64,000 bases of DNA, taken from contig CAMORU010000001.1 of the NCBI GenBank assembly GCA_946624155.1, positions 62,001 to 126,000 of the forward strand. Reading direction: 5' to 3'. Source of the DNA: an uncultured Caryophanales bacterium (GTDB lineage Bacteria > Bacillota_I > Bacilli_A > RFN20 > CAG-826). Both the position numbers and the translations under genes were made by a program. The notes under the pieces were generated by a model, which was given only the letters and a program-made list of their open reading frames with translations, was not told the origin of the DNA and searched no databases. Positions 1 to 7,699 of the stretch are shown one piece after another; the stretch's first letter is position 1; every line of letters begins with the position of its first letter.

Positions 1-303
1 ATGTCTGTGTATAAAGGAATGCTTGAAGCTTCAGTTGTTTCAATTGATATTCATGGAGAACCAACCATTCCATATTATGATGGCAAAAAAGTGGTGGAAT
101 ATTCAGAAAGTTACTTAAGTAAAAATATTGCTAAATATACAAAAGACTACACTATAGATATAACTTTTTACGATAAAGAAACAGGTTATCTTTGCGAACA
201 AAGTTGTCGAAAAGTAAAGATAAATTTAAAGGCTAAAATTAATTACTTCTTTTCTTACGATCAATCGCAAACTTTCATTATAAAAAGTGAGGATGAACTA
301 TGA
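1..303 (+). CDS. Pilus-locus protein, TadE-like C-terminal part (probably 5'-truncated)
   Basis: An open frame of 100 codons runs from the first base of the window and overlaps the next ATPase gene by 4 bp. The product is mostly beta-type sequence with two cysteines (YLCEQSC) and no N-terminal membrane segment. In Tad/type II secretion loci the TadE-like minor pilins have one N-terminal transmembrane helix followed by such a soluble domain, so this is probably the C-terminal part of a longer protein whose start lies upstream. The base-1 ATG may be internal. Role is inferred from the ATPase and TadB/TadC-like neighbours only. Confidence 0.5.
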   Translation: MSVYKGMLEASVVSIDIHGEPTIPYYDGKKVVEYSESYLSKNIAKYTKDYTIDITFYDKETGYLCEQSCRKVKINLKAKINYFFSYDQSQTFIIKSEDEL

Positions 304-1268
304 ATGAAAGAGCGCTGAATTACATAGAATCTTCATTTATAGCACCTCTTTTACAAGATAAAGAAGTGACAGATATTTCCTATAATGGGTCATCACTTTT
401 TTATGTGCATAACAGCAAAGGCAGACTTAAATCGAACATTAGTGTAACAAGTGAACAAGTGTTAGATTTTCTACGGCAAATTGCCAATTTTTCTGAAAGG
501 CAATTCTCATATACAATGCCGTTTTTAGATGTGTCGTTTAACAAATATAGATTAAATGGTGTGCATCCATCAATTGTTAGAGTTGATAACGAAAAATCTT
601 GTTCTTTTGCTCTTAGAATTGGATCTAAAGAGAATAGGATTAATAAAGATTATTGTTTTATCACAAGTGAGTGTGAGAAGTTTTTAATCAAATGTTTAGA
701 TGAAGAAGAATCTATTGTTATTGCTGGTCCAACAGGAAGTGGCAAAACTGAACTCCAAAAGTATTTAATTTCAAAGTTGAGAAAGTTTTCAAGAGTAATT
801 GTTATAGACAATATTTTGGAATTAGAAAATTTAAGACAATACGATGATTTAGATCTAACAAGTTGGCAAGTTTCACCAACTAATACAGCAGTATCTATGA
901 GGGAACTTATCAAAAATGCTTTAAGAAGTAATCCTGATTGGCTCGTAATTGCAGAGGCAAGGGGAGATGAAATGAGCGATGTTTTAAATAGCGTAATGAC
1001 TGGTCATCCGATTATTACGACTCTTCATGCCAAATCATTAGATGCAATTCCAAAAAGAATTTGTCGATTAGTTATGCAAAAGGATAATACGCAAAAGTAT
1101 GAAGACATATTAGACGATGTAACTGGGCACATTAAATTTTATGTCTACCTAAATAGAAAATTTCAGAAGGATGGTAAAGTTCTTCGCTTTGTTGAGTCTA
1201 TTGGAGAAATCCAAAAAGACGGAACTATGAAGATTATTTACAAGAAAGGAAACCATGAAAAAGATTAA
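300..1268 (+). CDS. Type II/IV secretion (TadA/CpaF-like) pilus ATPase
   Basis: The 322-aa protein has a Walker A motif AGPTGSGKTE at about residues 141-150. A VirB11/PilT-type segment follows (NPDWLVIAEARGDE, about 206-219), then the His-box-like ITTLHAKS at about 232-239. The N-terminal 110 residues resemble the substrate-clamp domain of CpaF/TadA. It would hydrolyse ATP in the cytoplasm to drive assembly of a Tad/Flp-type pilus or competence-like pseudopilus. It overlaps the preceding gene by 4 bp and the following membrane-protein gene by 14 bp, which indicates one operon. At 322 aa it is shorter than most CpaF proteins (about 400-450 aa). Confidence 0.88.
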   Translation: MNERALNYIESSFIAPLLQDKEVTDISYNGSSLFYVHNSKGRLKSNISVTSEQVLDFLRQIANFSERQFSYTMPFLDVSFNKYRLNGVHPSIVRVDNEKSCSFALRIGSKENRINKDYCFITSECEKFLIKCLDEEESIVIAGPTGSGKTELQKYLISKLRKFSRVIVIDNILELENLRQYDDLDLTSWQVSPTNTAVSMRELIKNALRSNPDWLVIAEARGDEMSDVLNSVMTGHPIITTLHAKSLDAIPKRICRLVMQKDNTQKYEDILDDVTGHIKFYVYLNRKFQKDGKVLRFVESIGEIQKDGTMKIIYKKGNHEKD

Positions 1269-1959
1269 TATTATTTTTGGAATTTTAGGTATTTTGCTTG
1301 GTTTTTTATGTTATTTATCAACTAGTAGCATCATTTTTTCAGTACTCATCTTTGCTATTTTTACTATTGATTACTATTTCCTGATGCGTAAAAGATTTAC
1401 TAGGTACTTTGATTTAATTGAAAGGGTTCATGCAAGTTATCATTTTATTAATTCGTTTGTAATTTCTCTTTCAGTCAAAGATTCATTAGAGGATGCTTAC
1501 CAAAACGGAATAAGGATTAATAACACTAAATTAACTGAGGAAGCGGCGGAGTTAAGTAATTTTTCTGTCGTTGACCGAGTTAAAGGGTTAAGAGATTATT
1601 TTCAGTTATCAATTTATAAAATGTTTTTAAATGTTTTGGATTTGTACCAAGATCAAGGCGGAAACATTTTAAATATGGCGGATAATTTACTAAGAGAATG
1701 CACAAGAACTGAGAAAACTCTTACAGAAACATTATCTATTGGTTATAAACATTTGACAGAATTCGTCATTTTATGGTTGATGTCTTTTGCTATTTTGCTT
1801 TTCATGAAATTTAGCATTAAAGATTTTTATTCAACAATGTTAAGAAATCCAATTATTGTTCCTTTAATATTCCTATTTTTCTTAATTTGTATTATTTCAA
1901 CAAACCTTTTTGTGAATGCGTTCACGGATTTAACAATTAAGGAGGAATTAAAAGAATGA
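1255..1959 (+). CDS. TadB-like membrane protein of pilus locus
   Basis: The 234-aa protein has two hydrophobic helices near the N terminus (about residues 5-45), a soluble central region, and two more near the C terminus (about 170-188 and 200-222). This matches the T2SSF/TadB membrane-platform topology. It starts inside the ATPase gene behind an AAAGGAAACC ribosome site. It overlaps the next gene (a second platform protein) by 4 bp. It would form the inner platform with the downstream TadC-like protein. Assignment rests on topology and gene order more than on strong motifs. Confidence 0.68.
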   Translation: MKKINIIFGILGILLGFLCYLSTSSIIFSVLIFAIFTIDYYFLMRKRFTRYFDLIERVHASYHFINSFVISLSVKDSLEDAYQNGIRINNTKLTEEAAELSNFSVVDRVKGLRDYFQLSIYKMFLNVLDLYQDQGGNILNMADNLLRECTRTEKTLTETLSIGYKHLTEFVILWLMSFAILLFMKFSIKDFYSTMLRNPIIVPLIFLFFLICIISTNLFVNAFTDLTIKEELKE

Positions 1960-2621
1960 AATTGAAACAAAAAATGATATATCTTGGGTTAAATCCTAAG
2001 AAAGAAATAACTACTTTAGTCCTGGTGGACGCAATCTTATTAATTGCAGCGACAGGTTTAGCTTTGTTCTTAAAAGACTTTATTTATTCTGCCATTTGTG
2101 GGGGTGTAGCTTTAATTTTTGATTTATTATATTTGACCCGTTATTCAAAACTAATAAGTGCTAAAAATACTGAAAATCTTCAGGAAATCGCTATACTTTT
2201 TGGTTATTTTAGAATCTATATTCATAATGGTTATAGTGTTTATTCGGCCTTAAAAGAGATAACAAATTTTGCAAATGTAGATTTAAGGAGATCTTTAAAT
2301 CAGTTAGTAAAAGAAATTGATGAAGATAAATCGGTTAAACCGTTTGTAAAATTTGCTAGACAATTCAACGAGATAATAATTGAAGAAATGATGGTTTCGA
2401 TTTATCAGATGATTGATGATGGTGAAACTTCGGATTATTTAATTCAATTTGAAATGATTTTTGATAAGTTTTCAGATTTGCTTTATGACAGGTATTTAAA
2501 AGGCAAAAATGCAAAACTTGGAGCAATTTCAAGTACGGCTTTAATTGGTTCATGCTTTCTTGTGATTGTTTTAACTATTGGAGTTATTGGAGTTATTGGA
2601 GAATTAATCAATGGGATATAA
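1956..2621 (+). CDS. TadC-like membrane protein of pilus locus
   Basis: The 221-aa protein has two N-terminal transmembrane segments (about residues 20-60), a helical cytoplasmic region and a hydrophobic C-terminal segment (about 190-218) rich in Val, Ile and Gly. It follows the TadB-like gene with a 4-bp overlap and runs 11 bp into the next small gene. Paired TadB/TadC-like T2SSF-family proteins behind a TadA ATPase are the classical Tad arrangement. An AAGGAGGAATT ribosome site precedes the ATG. Confidence 0.68.
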   Translation: MKLKQKMIYLGLNPKKEITTLVLVDAILLIAATGLALFLKDFIYSAICGGVALIFDLLYLTRYSKLISAKNTENLQEIAILFGYFRIYIHNGYSVYSALKEITNFANVDLRRSLNQLVKEIDEDKSVKPFVKFARQFNEIIIEEMMVSIYQMIDDGETSDYLIQFEMIFDKFSDLLYDRYLKGKNAKLGAISSTALIGSCFLVIVLTIGVIGVIGELINGI

Positions 2622-2952
2622 GGTAGGTTTTATTTTGTCTTTATTGCTTGTGGTGGAATTGTTTGTTTTAGCAGGCGATTTATTTTCTGCCCAAGCAATA
2701 TATACAAATCTTGATGCTATAAGCATAACAGCAGGAAATATTATTTCTTCAAAAGGTGAAATCACTGTCGATCTAAAACAATATGTTAAGGATCAGACAG
2801 GTGGTGATATAACTGCGATCGGTGATGAAACCCCGCTTTTTGGTTCTATTTACACATTTAAGATTTCAAAAGAATTCAACCCAATGAGCAGGTTTAATAG
2901 CGCAACAGAGATCTCGGTCGTTCGCAGTGTTGTAATTGGTTATTACAACTAG
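2611..2952 (+). CDS. Small single-pass pilin-like protein
   Basis: The 113-aa protein has one N-terminal hydrophobic helix (about residues 5-27, LSLLLVVELFVLAG) followed by a soluble beta-rich domain, like TadE/TadF minor pilins. The E in VVEL within the helix recalls the Glu at position +5 of type IV pilins, but no clear prepilin-peptidase site is seen. It is translationally coupled to the TadC-like gene by an 11-bp overlap. Function as a minor pilin is inferred. Confidence 0.55.
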   Translation: MGYKVGFILSLLLVVELFVLAGDLFSAQAIYTNLDAISITAGNIISSKGEITVDLKQYVKDQTGGDITAIGDETPLFGSIYTFKISKEFNPMSRFNSATEISVVRSVVIGYYN

Positions 2953-2965
2953 AAAGGAGGTAAGT

Positions 2966-3163
2966 ATGTCAGAAGTAAAAGGCACTTTGTTAACAATCAT
3001 CCTTGCAGTTTCTGTTTTCTCAATTGTTTTTGGAATTATAACAGTAGCAATGTACAGGAATGCAAATACGGTTAAAAATCGTATGGATGATAGTGTTACA
3101 GTTGAACTAGACCCAAGTGTTTTAGATGGAAACGCTAATTTCATTTATACCTACGGCAACTAA
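2966..3163 (+). CDS. Small single-pass protein, possible Flp-type pilin
   Basis: The start is set at ATG 2966 because AAAGGAGGT lies 5 nt upstream; an in-frame start 30 bp earlier has no ribosome site. The 65-aa product has one strong hydrophobic helix (about residues 8-28, LLTIILAVSVFSIVFGIITV) and a short polar tail. Size and layout fit Flp-type pilins or minor pseudopilins, but there is no obvious G|xxxxEY processing site. It is the last gene of the pilus operon, followed directly by an intrinsic terminator. Confidence 0.55.
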   Translation: MSEVKGTLLTIILAVSVFSIVFGIITVAMYRNANTVKNRMDDSVTVELDPSVLDGNANFIYTYGN

Positions 3164-3172
3164 ATATGTGAT

Positions 3173-3194
3173 AAGAGGCTTAAAAGCCTCTTTT
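3173..3194 (+). terminator. Intrinsic terminator of pilus operon
   Basis: The 9-bp stem AAGAGGCTT/AAGCCTCTT ends in TTTT, 10 nt after the last pilus gene stop. Confidence 0.8.
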
Positions 3195-3250
3195 CGAAAA
3201 TTGACTTATTAAGTATATTTTCTAAAAAAGGTTTCTTTTTTCTCTCACTA

Positions 3251-3259
3251 TGATACAAT
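3251..3259 (+). promoter_or_regulatory. Extended -10 promoter of acpP
   Basis: TG-A-TACAAT is an extended -10 element, giving a start near 3266. A GAGGT ribosome site follows at 3271 and the acpP ATG at 3284. No strong -35 is seen at the usual distance. Confidence 0.5.
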
Positions 3260-3283
3260 AACGAACGAAATGAGGTAAAACTT

Positions 3284-3508
3284 ATGGATAAAATAGAAGA
3301 AATTAAGGGTAGACTCGCTGCTGTTGCTCATAAAGACAGTGTTGATGGGTCGGTTAAATTAAGAGAACTTGGTATTGACTCTCTTGATATTGTTGAACTT
3401 CTTCTTCAATTAGAAGAAGATTACGGTGTACATTTCGATGATATGGATATGTCAGCACTCGTAACTGTTCAAGATTTATTAGACGCAATCGCAAAACAAT
3501 TAAAATAA
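3284..3508 (+). CDS. acpP: Acyl carrier protein
   Basis: The 74-aa acidic protein has the phosphopantetheine attachment motif LGIDSLDIVELL with Ser at about residue 33, and the usual four-helix ACP length. The apo-protein is converted by a phosphopantetheinyl transferase and carries fatty-acyl intermediates in the cytoplasm. It stands alone between the pilus operon and two tRNA genes and has its own promoter and a GAGGTAAAAC ribosome site. Several PlsC-like acyltransferases elsewhere in the window could use acyl-ACP or acyl-phosphate substrates. Confidence 0.95.
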   Translation: MDKIEEIKGRLAAVAHKDSVDGSVKLRELGIDSLDIVELLLQLEEDYGVHFDDMDMSALVTVQDLLDAIAKQLK

Positions 3509-3520
3509 TTTTAAAAAATA

Positions 3521-3549
3521 TTGTTAAGCAATATTGCGTGTGATAATAT
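3521..3549 (+). promoter_or_regulatory. Promoter of tRNA-Asn/tRNA-Glu
   Basis: TTGTTA (3521-3526), a 17-bp spacer and TAATAT (3544-3549) with an upstream TG extension, ending 11 bp before tRNA-Asn. The same TTGTTA -35 occurs at the tRNA-Trp gene. Confidence 0.65.
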
Positions 3550-3560
3550 TTTATGGCGTC

Positions 3561-3635
3561 GCCCACTTAGCTCAGCGGTAGAGCTATCGGCTGTTAACCG
3601 ATCGGTCTGCGGTTCGAACCCGTAAGTGGGCGCCA
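3561..3635 (+). tRNA. tRNA-Asn(GTT)
   Basis: The acceptor stem GCCCACT/AGTGGGC, anticodon stem ATCGG/CCGAT with loop CTGTTAA (anticodon GTT at 3593-3595), T-loop GTTCGAACC and encoded CCA make a complete cloverleaf. Confidence 0.95.
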
Positions 3636-3640
3636 AACTT

Positions 3641-3717
3641 GGCCTGTTGGAGAAGTGGCTTAACTCATATGCCTTTCACGCATACATTCATGGGTTCGAA
3701 TCCCGTACGGGTCACCA
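3641..3717 (+). tRNA. tRNA-Glu(TTC)
   Basis: The acceptor arm GGCCTGT/ACGGGTC (two G-T pairs), anticodon arm TATGC-CTTTCAC-GCATA (anticodon TTC at 3675-3677), T-loop GGTTCGAATCC and encoded CCA are all present. It lies 5 bp after tRNA-Asn, so the two are co-transcribed. Confidence 0.93.
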
Positions 3718-3748
3718 ACTAGATATTAATTGCAAAGCATTTAATATA

Positions 3749-3825
3749 AAAGTGATTAGGAATTGCTGAGGTTTAAAGACCCCTGGCTGCTGTACTTAAT
3801 TGTACTGGACTAGTCACTTTTTATT
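3749..3825 (+). ncRNA. Structured 3' element / terminator after tRNA pair
   Basis: An 11-bp helix AAAGTGATTAG/CTAGTCACTTT (one G-T pair) closes a 50-nt interior and is followed by TTTATTTT. Inside are a GAGG...CCCCT pairing and a GTAC-TTAATT-GTAC hairpin. It can end transcription of the tRNA pair, but the large ordered interior is more than a simple terminator needs, so it may be a small RNA. Its right arm overlaps the stop codon of the convergent gene. Confidence 0.45.
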
Positions 3826-4086
3826 TTGAAAATTAAAGTTTGTGTTCCAATCAAGCTTCTTGCCGAAACGTTTCTTTTTATCTTTTTGTTTAGACTTAAT
3901 AATATACATTGGAGTTTCTCTTCTTTTATTTGGATTTGGAGAAACTTTCCAATTTGGATGATGACCACTTTTTGAACTTGAGGTTACGCGATGAAAAACA
4001 TAGTATTCCCCATCTTCATCAATAATATATGCTGGATGATTGCTTTTAAAATAAATTCTGAAATGTGGTTGGAATTTGGGATTCAT
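3814..4086 (-). CDS. Small basic conserved-looking protein of unknown function
   Basis: The start is set at ATG 4086 because AAGGAG lies 6 nt upstream on the minus strand (4093-4098); the longer frame from 4122 has no ribosome site. The 90-aa product is strongly basic, with clusters KSKQKDKKKRFGKK. It has an ordered N-terminal half containing HFRIYFKSNHPAYIIDEDG and YYVFHRVT. It has no signal peptide or membrane helix. The composition suggests nucleic-acid or ribosome contact, but no family is recognised. It is monocistronic and convergent with the tRNA genes. Confidence 0.7.
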   Translation of the reverse strand: MNPKFQPHFRIYFKSNHPAYIIDEDGEYYVFHRVTSSSKSGHHPNWKVSPNPNKRRETPMYIIKSKQKDKKKRFGKKLDWNTNFNFQNKK

Positions 4087-4370
4087 AAAAAACTCCTTGG
4101 TTGAATATTTTTTGAATCCCAAAAATATTATAGATTAAAAATATAAAAATAATAGTAAATTATTTATAATTTAATGTTTCACCGTTAAATCAATAATGCA
4201 ATCTATTAGTATCTTTTTTTCTCTTCAGCCCAAAAGTAGCGTGCTTTATCCCTAATCTAATGCTTCACTAACTTAGTTAAATAGGTTTGATATAAAATGT
4301 TAGTCTTTATAAGAGTTTTTGTGGTTTATTGCTACTAATATTTATAGAATTAAATAAAGAGGTATTTGAT
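4087..4370. other. AT-rich intergenic region
   Basis: No gene is seen here. It contains the minus-strand ribosome site of the basic protein (4093-4098), long A/T stretches likely to hold divergent promoters, and one copy of an imperfect 35-bp repeat at 4277-4311. Confidence 0.6.
4277..4311 (+). repeat. Imperfect repeat copy A (partner at 8717-8752)
   Basis: The segment reading TAAATAGGTTTGATATAAAA and then TGTTAGTCTTTAT aligns with 8717-8752 at about 80% identity. In the second copy the sequence forms GATTGA/TCAGTC plus a T-run. Confidence 0.45.
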
Positions 4371-5405
4371 ATGTTTGATGATGCAAGACTAGATAAATTA
4401 GAAAATCTTTATGATGAATATAATTCAGCCACAACTAAAAGTGAAAAAAGGCGTGTTCTAAATGAAATTCTTGAAATAAATCCAACTGATATTGACTCTA
4501 TGCATCGTTTAGTGGATTTGCTTCCAGAAAAGCAACAACTTGACGCACTTTTAAAATTAAAAGAAGATGCTTGGCAAATTATCAAAGATAATTTTAATGA
4601 TATCGAAGACCTATATTATGACCACGACACTAGACCATATATGTTTATTTTGATGGACTTATTAGATAGATATGAAAGAAATAAAAAAGTCGAAGAGGCT
4701 TATCAAATAATTAAGGAAATGATGGAATTAAATGAGGGTGATAATTTAGGAGAAAGATTCCATCTAGTGGCTTATTATATTGGGCAAAATAAAATAAATG
4801 AATTAAGAGACTTTGTTAAAAATAGCCCAGATAATTATAGTGTCGCCTTAAGGTTTGCTATTTTATATTTAGATAATCTTGCTAAAAAAGATAAAGAATT
4901 CAAATCACTATATGATGAATTTCCTTATTTATATGCCTTAATAGGCAAGGAATTATATTTTAAAAAATATCAATTTCAAAGAATAAAAGGTTTGATTAAT
5001 TATTATCGTCCGCATGGATTTTTTGAATGTTTTCTTTTCTATGAGATGCTTATCACTTATTGCAATACTCTAACAATGTCTTTGCTGGAGCATAAATGCA
5101 CTTACTATAAAGATTTGCCAATAATATCAATTAACGAATCTTTACCAAGAAATACAAAATCATATTTATTCGCTATGGTTGAAACATACGATGGGTTGTA
5201 TAAAACTTTTTTGAAGCAAATAAAAAAATTTAATGTAGATGAAAAAAAGTTTTTAGAAGATTATGAAAAATTAGAAAAAATGCAAATTCTAGAAAAAAGA
5301 GAAGATAAAATATATTTTAATGAAGCATCTTATGCATTATTAATTTATTATGTTAAAAAAGAAGAACACACGCTAGATCATATAAAAAGAATCAGTGGTA
5401 TTTAA
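4371..5405 (+). CDS. TPR-like (ST7-related) helical repeat protein
   Basis: The start is set at ATG 4371, 9 nt after AGAGG; the in-frame ATG 42 bp upstream has no ribosome site. The 344-aa protein is all-helical, acidic and without membrane segments. Residues about 85-155 (RPYMFILMDLL, EEAYQIIKEMMELNEGDNLG, then ERFHLVAYYI) match the pattern of ST7-like TPR proteins, in which a pair of helices ends in a L-N-x-x-D-N-x-G motif. Such proteins are usually scaffolds of unknown partner. The next gene begins 2 bp after its stop, so the two are co-expressed. Confidence 0.62.
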   Translation: MFDDARLDKLENLYDEYNSATTKSEKRRVLNEILEINPTDIDSMHRLVDLLPEKQQLDALLKLKEDAWQIIKDNFNDIEDLYYDHDTRPYMFILMDLLDRYERNKKVEEAYQIIKEMMELNEGDNLGERFHLVAYYIGQNKINELRDFVKNSPDNYSVALRFAILYLDNLAKKDKEFKSLYDEFPYLYALIGKELYFKKYQFQRIKGLINYYRPHGFFECFLFYEMLITYCNTLTMSLLEHKCTYYKDLPIISINESLPRNTKSYLFAMVETYDGLYKTFLKQIKKFNVDEKKFLEDYEKLEKMQILEKREDKIYFNEASYALLIYYVKKEEHTLDHIKRISGI

Positions 5406-5406
5406 T

Positions 5407-5892
5407 ATGAATGAGAAAAATAAACAAAAAATAATCGATTTGAGATCTAAACAAGAAGAAATGGATTATGATGCTTGGGTTGAAGAAATAAGCAAAGCAA
5501 ATAACAAAATTATCGATGAATTCGCACAATTTTTAAATACAGAAAAATTAGCTAAAAAGACAATTAATCGACATATTAACAATGTTGATACTTTCGCTAA
5601 TTATTATTTAACTACCTATTGCTACTGTGGAACTATCTTTGATGGATATAAGAATTTCGGCGATTTTTTCGGTTATTGGCTTATAACAAAACATCTTGGA
5701 ATTAGTAAATCCTCTATGACCGCGATGATTACCACGATGAAGAAATTTTATACATTCTTATTTTTAAAGGATTATATTGATGAAAATAGTTATGCAGCCG
5801 CTTTTGCAACTCTTGCAGATGGCAAAGAAGACTGGCTGGAACAACTTGAGATGTTCGAAGAAGGTACATATTATTCCCAATTTGATGACTGA
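5407..5892 (+). CDS. Orphan SAM-like core-binding domain protein (no recombinase catalytic domain)
   Basis: The 161-aa protein starts at ATG 5407, directly after the TAA of the ST7-like gene (an upstream in-frame ATG at 5395 overlaps it). Residues about 25-135 resemble the N-terminal SAM-like core-binding domain of tyrosine recombinases: F-x-x-x-L, KTINRHINNVDTFANYYL, MTTMKKFYTFL. The catalytic R-H-R-Y domain is absent and the protein ends naturally in an acidic tail. Homologues of this kind occur as free-standing proteins and may be DNA-binding adaptors, but the function is unknown. It is translationally coupled to the TPR gene. Confidence 0.55.
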   Translation: MNEKNKQKIIDLRSKQEEMDYDAWVEEISKANNKIIDEFAQFLNTEKLAKKTINRHINNVDTFANYYLTTYCYCGTIFDGYKNFGDFFGYWLITKHLGISKSSMTAMITTMKKFYTFLFLKDYIDENSYAAAFATLADGKEDWLEQLEMFEEGTYYSQFDD

Positions 5893-6201
5893 TAGGCGGA
5901 ATAATATGCTGACTAAGATTCCTTCTGACGAAATCGAAAATTTTATAAAAAACATTAGTTAATTTTATTTGTTCTAAAGATCTCTTTTTGGTCCATTTGT
6001 ATCATCTCTACACATTTAGGCCAACTTAGAAACACAGGATTGGCGATAATATGACAGTTCTTTTCTTTTATTTAAGAAACTTGTATCAAAACACTGTAAT
6101 CCTGCCAAAATCTCTAAAATCCCCAGGAAAAATATGGTTTTTTTATTATATGGATGTAAAAAAGACCTTTTGATAGGGTGCCGTTTAGGTCCCGCCAAAC
6201 C
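5893..6201. other. Intergenic region with long-range inverted repeats
   Basis: No convincing gene is present. CAGGATT (6035-6041) and ACAGT (6054-6058) pair in register with ACTGT-AATCCTG (6093-6104), leaving a bulge on the 5' side. This could be a structured RNA or the relic of one. Short open frames on either strand have no ribosome site. Confidence 0.35.
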
Positions 6202-6224
6202 GCGAGAGACAGTCTCGCTTTTAT
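6202..6224 (+). terminator. Intrinsic terminator upstream of merR operon
   Basis: GCGAGA/TCTCGC stem with loop GACAG followed by TTTTATTTT; it isolates the MerR promoter from upstream transcription. Confidence 0.75.
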
Positions 6225-6231
6225 TTTGTTC

Positions 6232-6262
6232 TTGACCTAGAGTTTACTCTAACTTTTACTAT
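6232..6262 (+). promoter_or_regulatory. MerR-type promoter with 19-bp spacer and operator
   Basis: TTGACC (-35) and TACTAT (-10) are separated by 19 bp, the over-long spacing typical of promoters that MerR proteins untwist. The spacer contains the inverted repeat TAGAGT-TT-ACTCTA (6238-6251). This matches the common CCTAGAGTnnACTCTA-type operator of small-molecule MerR regulators, so the adjacent MerR gene is very likely autoregulated. Confidence 0.88.
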
Positions 6263-6282
6263 ATTAATGTGAGGTGATAAAA

Positions 6283-6729
6283 GTGAGTTATTCCATATCA
6301 GAAGTAGCTAAGATGCTTAATGTCTCAACATATACGATCAGATACTACGATAAAGAAGGTTTATTTCCTTTAGTAAAAAGAGTAAATGGCATTCGCGTAT
6401 TTGAAGATAAGGATTTCCCGTGGCTAAGAATGCTGAACTGTTTAAAGATCTTAAATATGCCCATTAAGAAGATAAAAGAATATGTCGATTTAGCTTTAAA
6501 GGGTGATGAAACATTAAAGGAAAGATATCAGCTTATCTTAGAACAAGAAGAAAACATTAAAAAACAAATTAAAGAGCTTAGTTATTACAAGAAACAAATA
6601 GATTTTAAGAAAGCTTACTATGAAAAGGCTTTAGAAGCAGGAACAGAAGAAGTGGTAAAGGATTGGCCAAATCCAGAAGCTACTTTAGAAGTTGATAAAT
6701 TACCAAAAAATATTAGGAGACAAAGATGA
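6283..6729 (+). CDS. MerR family transcriptional regulator
   Basis: The start is GTG 6283 because GAGGTGAT (6271-6278) lies just upstream; the in-frame GTG at 6274 sits inside that site. The 148-aa protein begins with the MerR winged helix (YSISEVAKMLNVSTYTIRYY, then DKEGLFP) and continues with the dimerisation coiled coil of about residues 75-115. It lacks the cysteine metal-binding loop of mercury or zinc sensors, so an organic or electrophilic inducer is likely. It heads a four-gene operon with 4-bp or 1-bp overlaps and binds the 19-bp-spacer promoter upstream. Confidence 0.92.
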   Translation: MSYSISEVAKMLNVSTYTIRYYDKEGLFPLVKRVNGIRVFEDKDFPWLRMLNCLKILNMPIKKIKEYVDLALKGDETLKERYQLILEQEENIKKQIKELSYYKKQIDFKKAYYEKALEAGTEEVVKDWPNPEATLEVDKLPKNIRRQR

Positions 6730-7166
6730 ATAAGTTATTAGGTTTTATTTTGCCTTTACTTATCCTTACTAGTTGTAATACTAAAACAAATTCACCAAGC
6801 ACACCTATAGATAAGGAAATAAATATGACACTATCAATTGATAATCAAAAATTAGACGTTAACTGGGAAGATAATGACTCAGTTAATGCAATAAAAGGGA
6901 TATTACCATTAACTATTAATATGTACGAATATGGTGGTTTTGAACAAACAGGTTCCATTGGTCAAAGCATTGTTAGAAACGATTCTCAAATCGATATAGT
7001 GCCTGGAGATATTGTTTTATATAACGGTAACGCTATTTCAGTTTTTTATGATAATAGCTCCTGGTCATATACTAGACTCGGACACATTAATCTAGATAAT
7101 AGTGAACTAAACGCTTTACTCAATAAACCATCTGTTACGTTCGTTATAAAAGGAGAAGCAAAATGA
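6726..7166 (+). CDS. Lipoprotein with cyclophilin-like domain
   Basis: A signal peptide with lipobox LLILTSC (Cys at about residue 16) is followed by a soluble domain of about 110 residues. This has the cyclophilin-like-2 pattern: LPLTINMYEYGGFEQTGSIG, then GDIVLYNGNAISVFYDNSSW and YTRLGHI. These small beta-barrel proteins usually accompany flavodoxin-like and oxidoreductase genes; enzymatic activity is unproven. It overlaps merR and the next gene by 4 bp each, so it belongs to the MerR operon. It would sit on the outer face of the cytoplasmic membrane. Confidence 0.78.
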   Translation: MNKLLGFILPLLILTSCNTKTNSPSTPIDKEINMTLSIDNQKLDVNWEDNDSVNAIKGILPLTINMYEYGGFEQTGSIGQSIVRNDSQIDIVPGDIVLYNGNAISVFYDNSSWSYTRLGHINLDNSELNALLNKPSVTFVIKGEAK

Positions 7167-7699
7167 AAAAAGTATTAATTATTTCAACAAGTATTAGAAG
7201 CGGAAGCAATTCTGACTTCCTAGCCCATGAAGTTGAAAAAGGGGCAAAAGAAGCGGGAAATGCTGTGGATTTTATATCTTTGAAAGATAAAAACATTGCT
7301 TTTTGTCGCGGCTGTTTAGCGTGTCAAAAAACTCATAAATGCATTATTAATGATGACGCGATTGAAATTGCAGATAAGATGTGTGAAAGTGAAGTAATCG
7401 TTTGGGTGTCACCAATTTATTATTATGAAATGTCTGGTCAAATGAAAACTTTGATTGATAGATGCAATTCCTTATACTCAAGGGATTATAAATTCAAAGA
7501 AATCTATTTTCTAACTGTCGCAGCGGAAGATGAAGAATATGTTCCTAGTAAAGCAATTAATGGCTTACAAGGTTGGATTGATTGCTTTGAAGGAGTAGAA
7601 CTTAAAGGCACTTTATTTGTCGGTGGAATGAATGGGCCTAACGAAATAAAAAATAGTGAAAAATTAAAACAAGCATATGAAATGGGGAGGAATATCTAA
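7163..7699 (+). CDS. Flavodoxin-like NAD(P)H-dependent FMN reductase
   Basis: The 178-aa protein has the flavodoxin-fold start KVLIISTSIRSGSNSDFLA with the phosphate-binding loop TSIRSGSNS. It also has the C-x-x-C segment FCRGCLACQKTHKCI typical of iron-sulfur-flavoprotein-like or multimeric flavodoxin reductases, and SPIYYYEMSGQMKTLIDR for FMN binding. It probably reduces quinones or other electrophiles in the cytoplasm using FMN. It is coupled by 4-bp and 1-bp overlaps within the MerR operon, consistent with a detoxification role. Confidence 0.85.
   Translation: MKKVLIISTSIRSGSNSDFLAHEVEKGAKEAGNAVDFISLKDKNIAFCRGCLACQKTHKCIINDDAIEIADKMCESEVIVWVSPIYYYEMSGQMKTLIDRCNSLYSRDYKFKEIYFLTVAAEDEEYVPSKAINGLQGWIDCFEGVELKGTLFVGGMNGPNEIKNSEKLKQAYEMGRNI

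Noticed and set aside
5764..6198. Small frames on either strand after the core-binding-domain gene
   Set aside because: They have no ribosome sites, overlap real coding sequence or a terminator, and their predicted products lack protein-like pattern.
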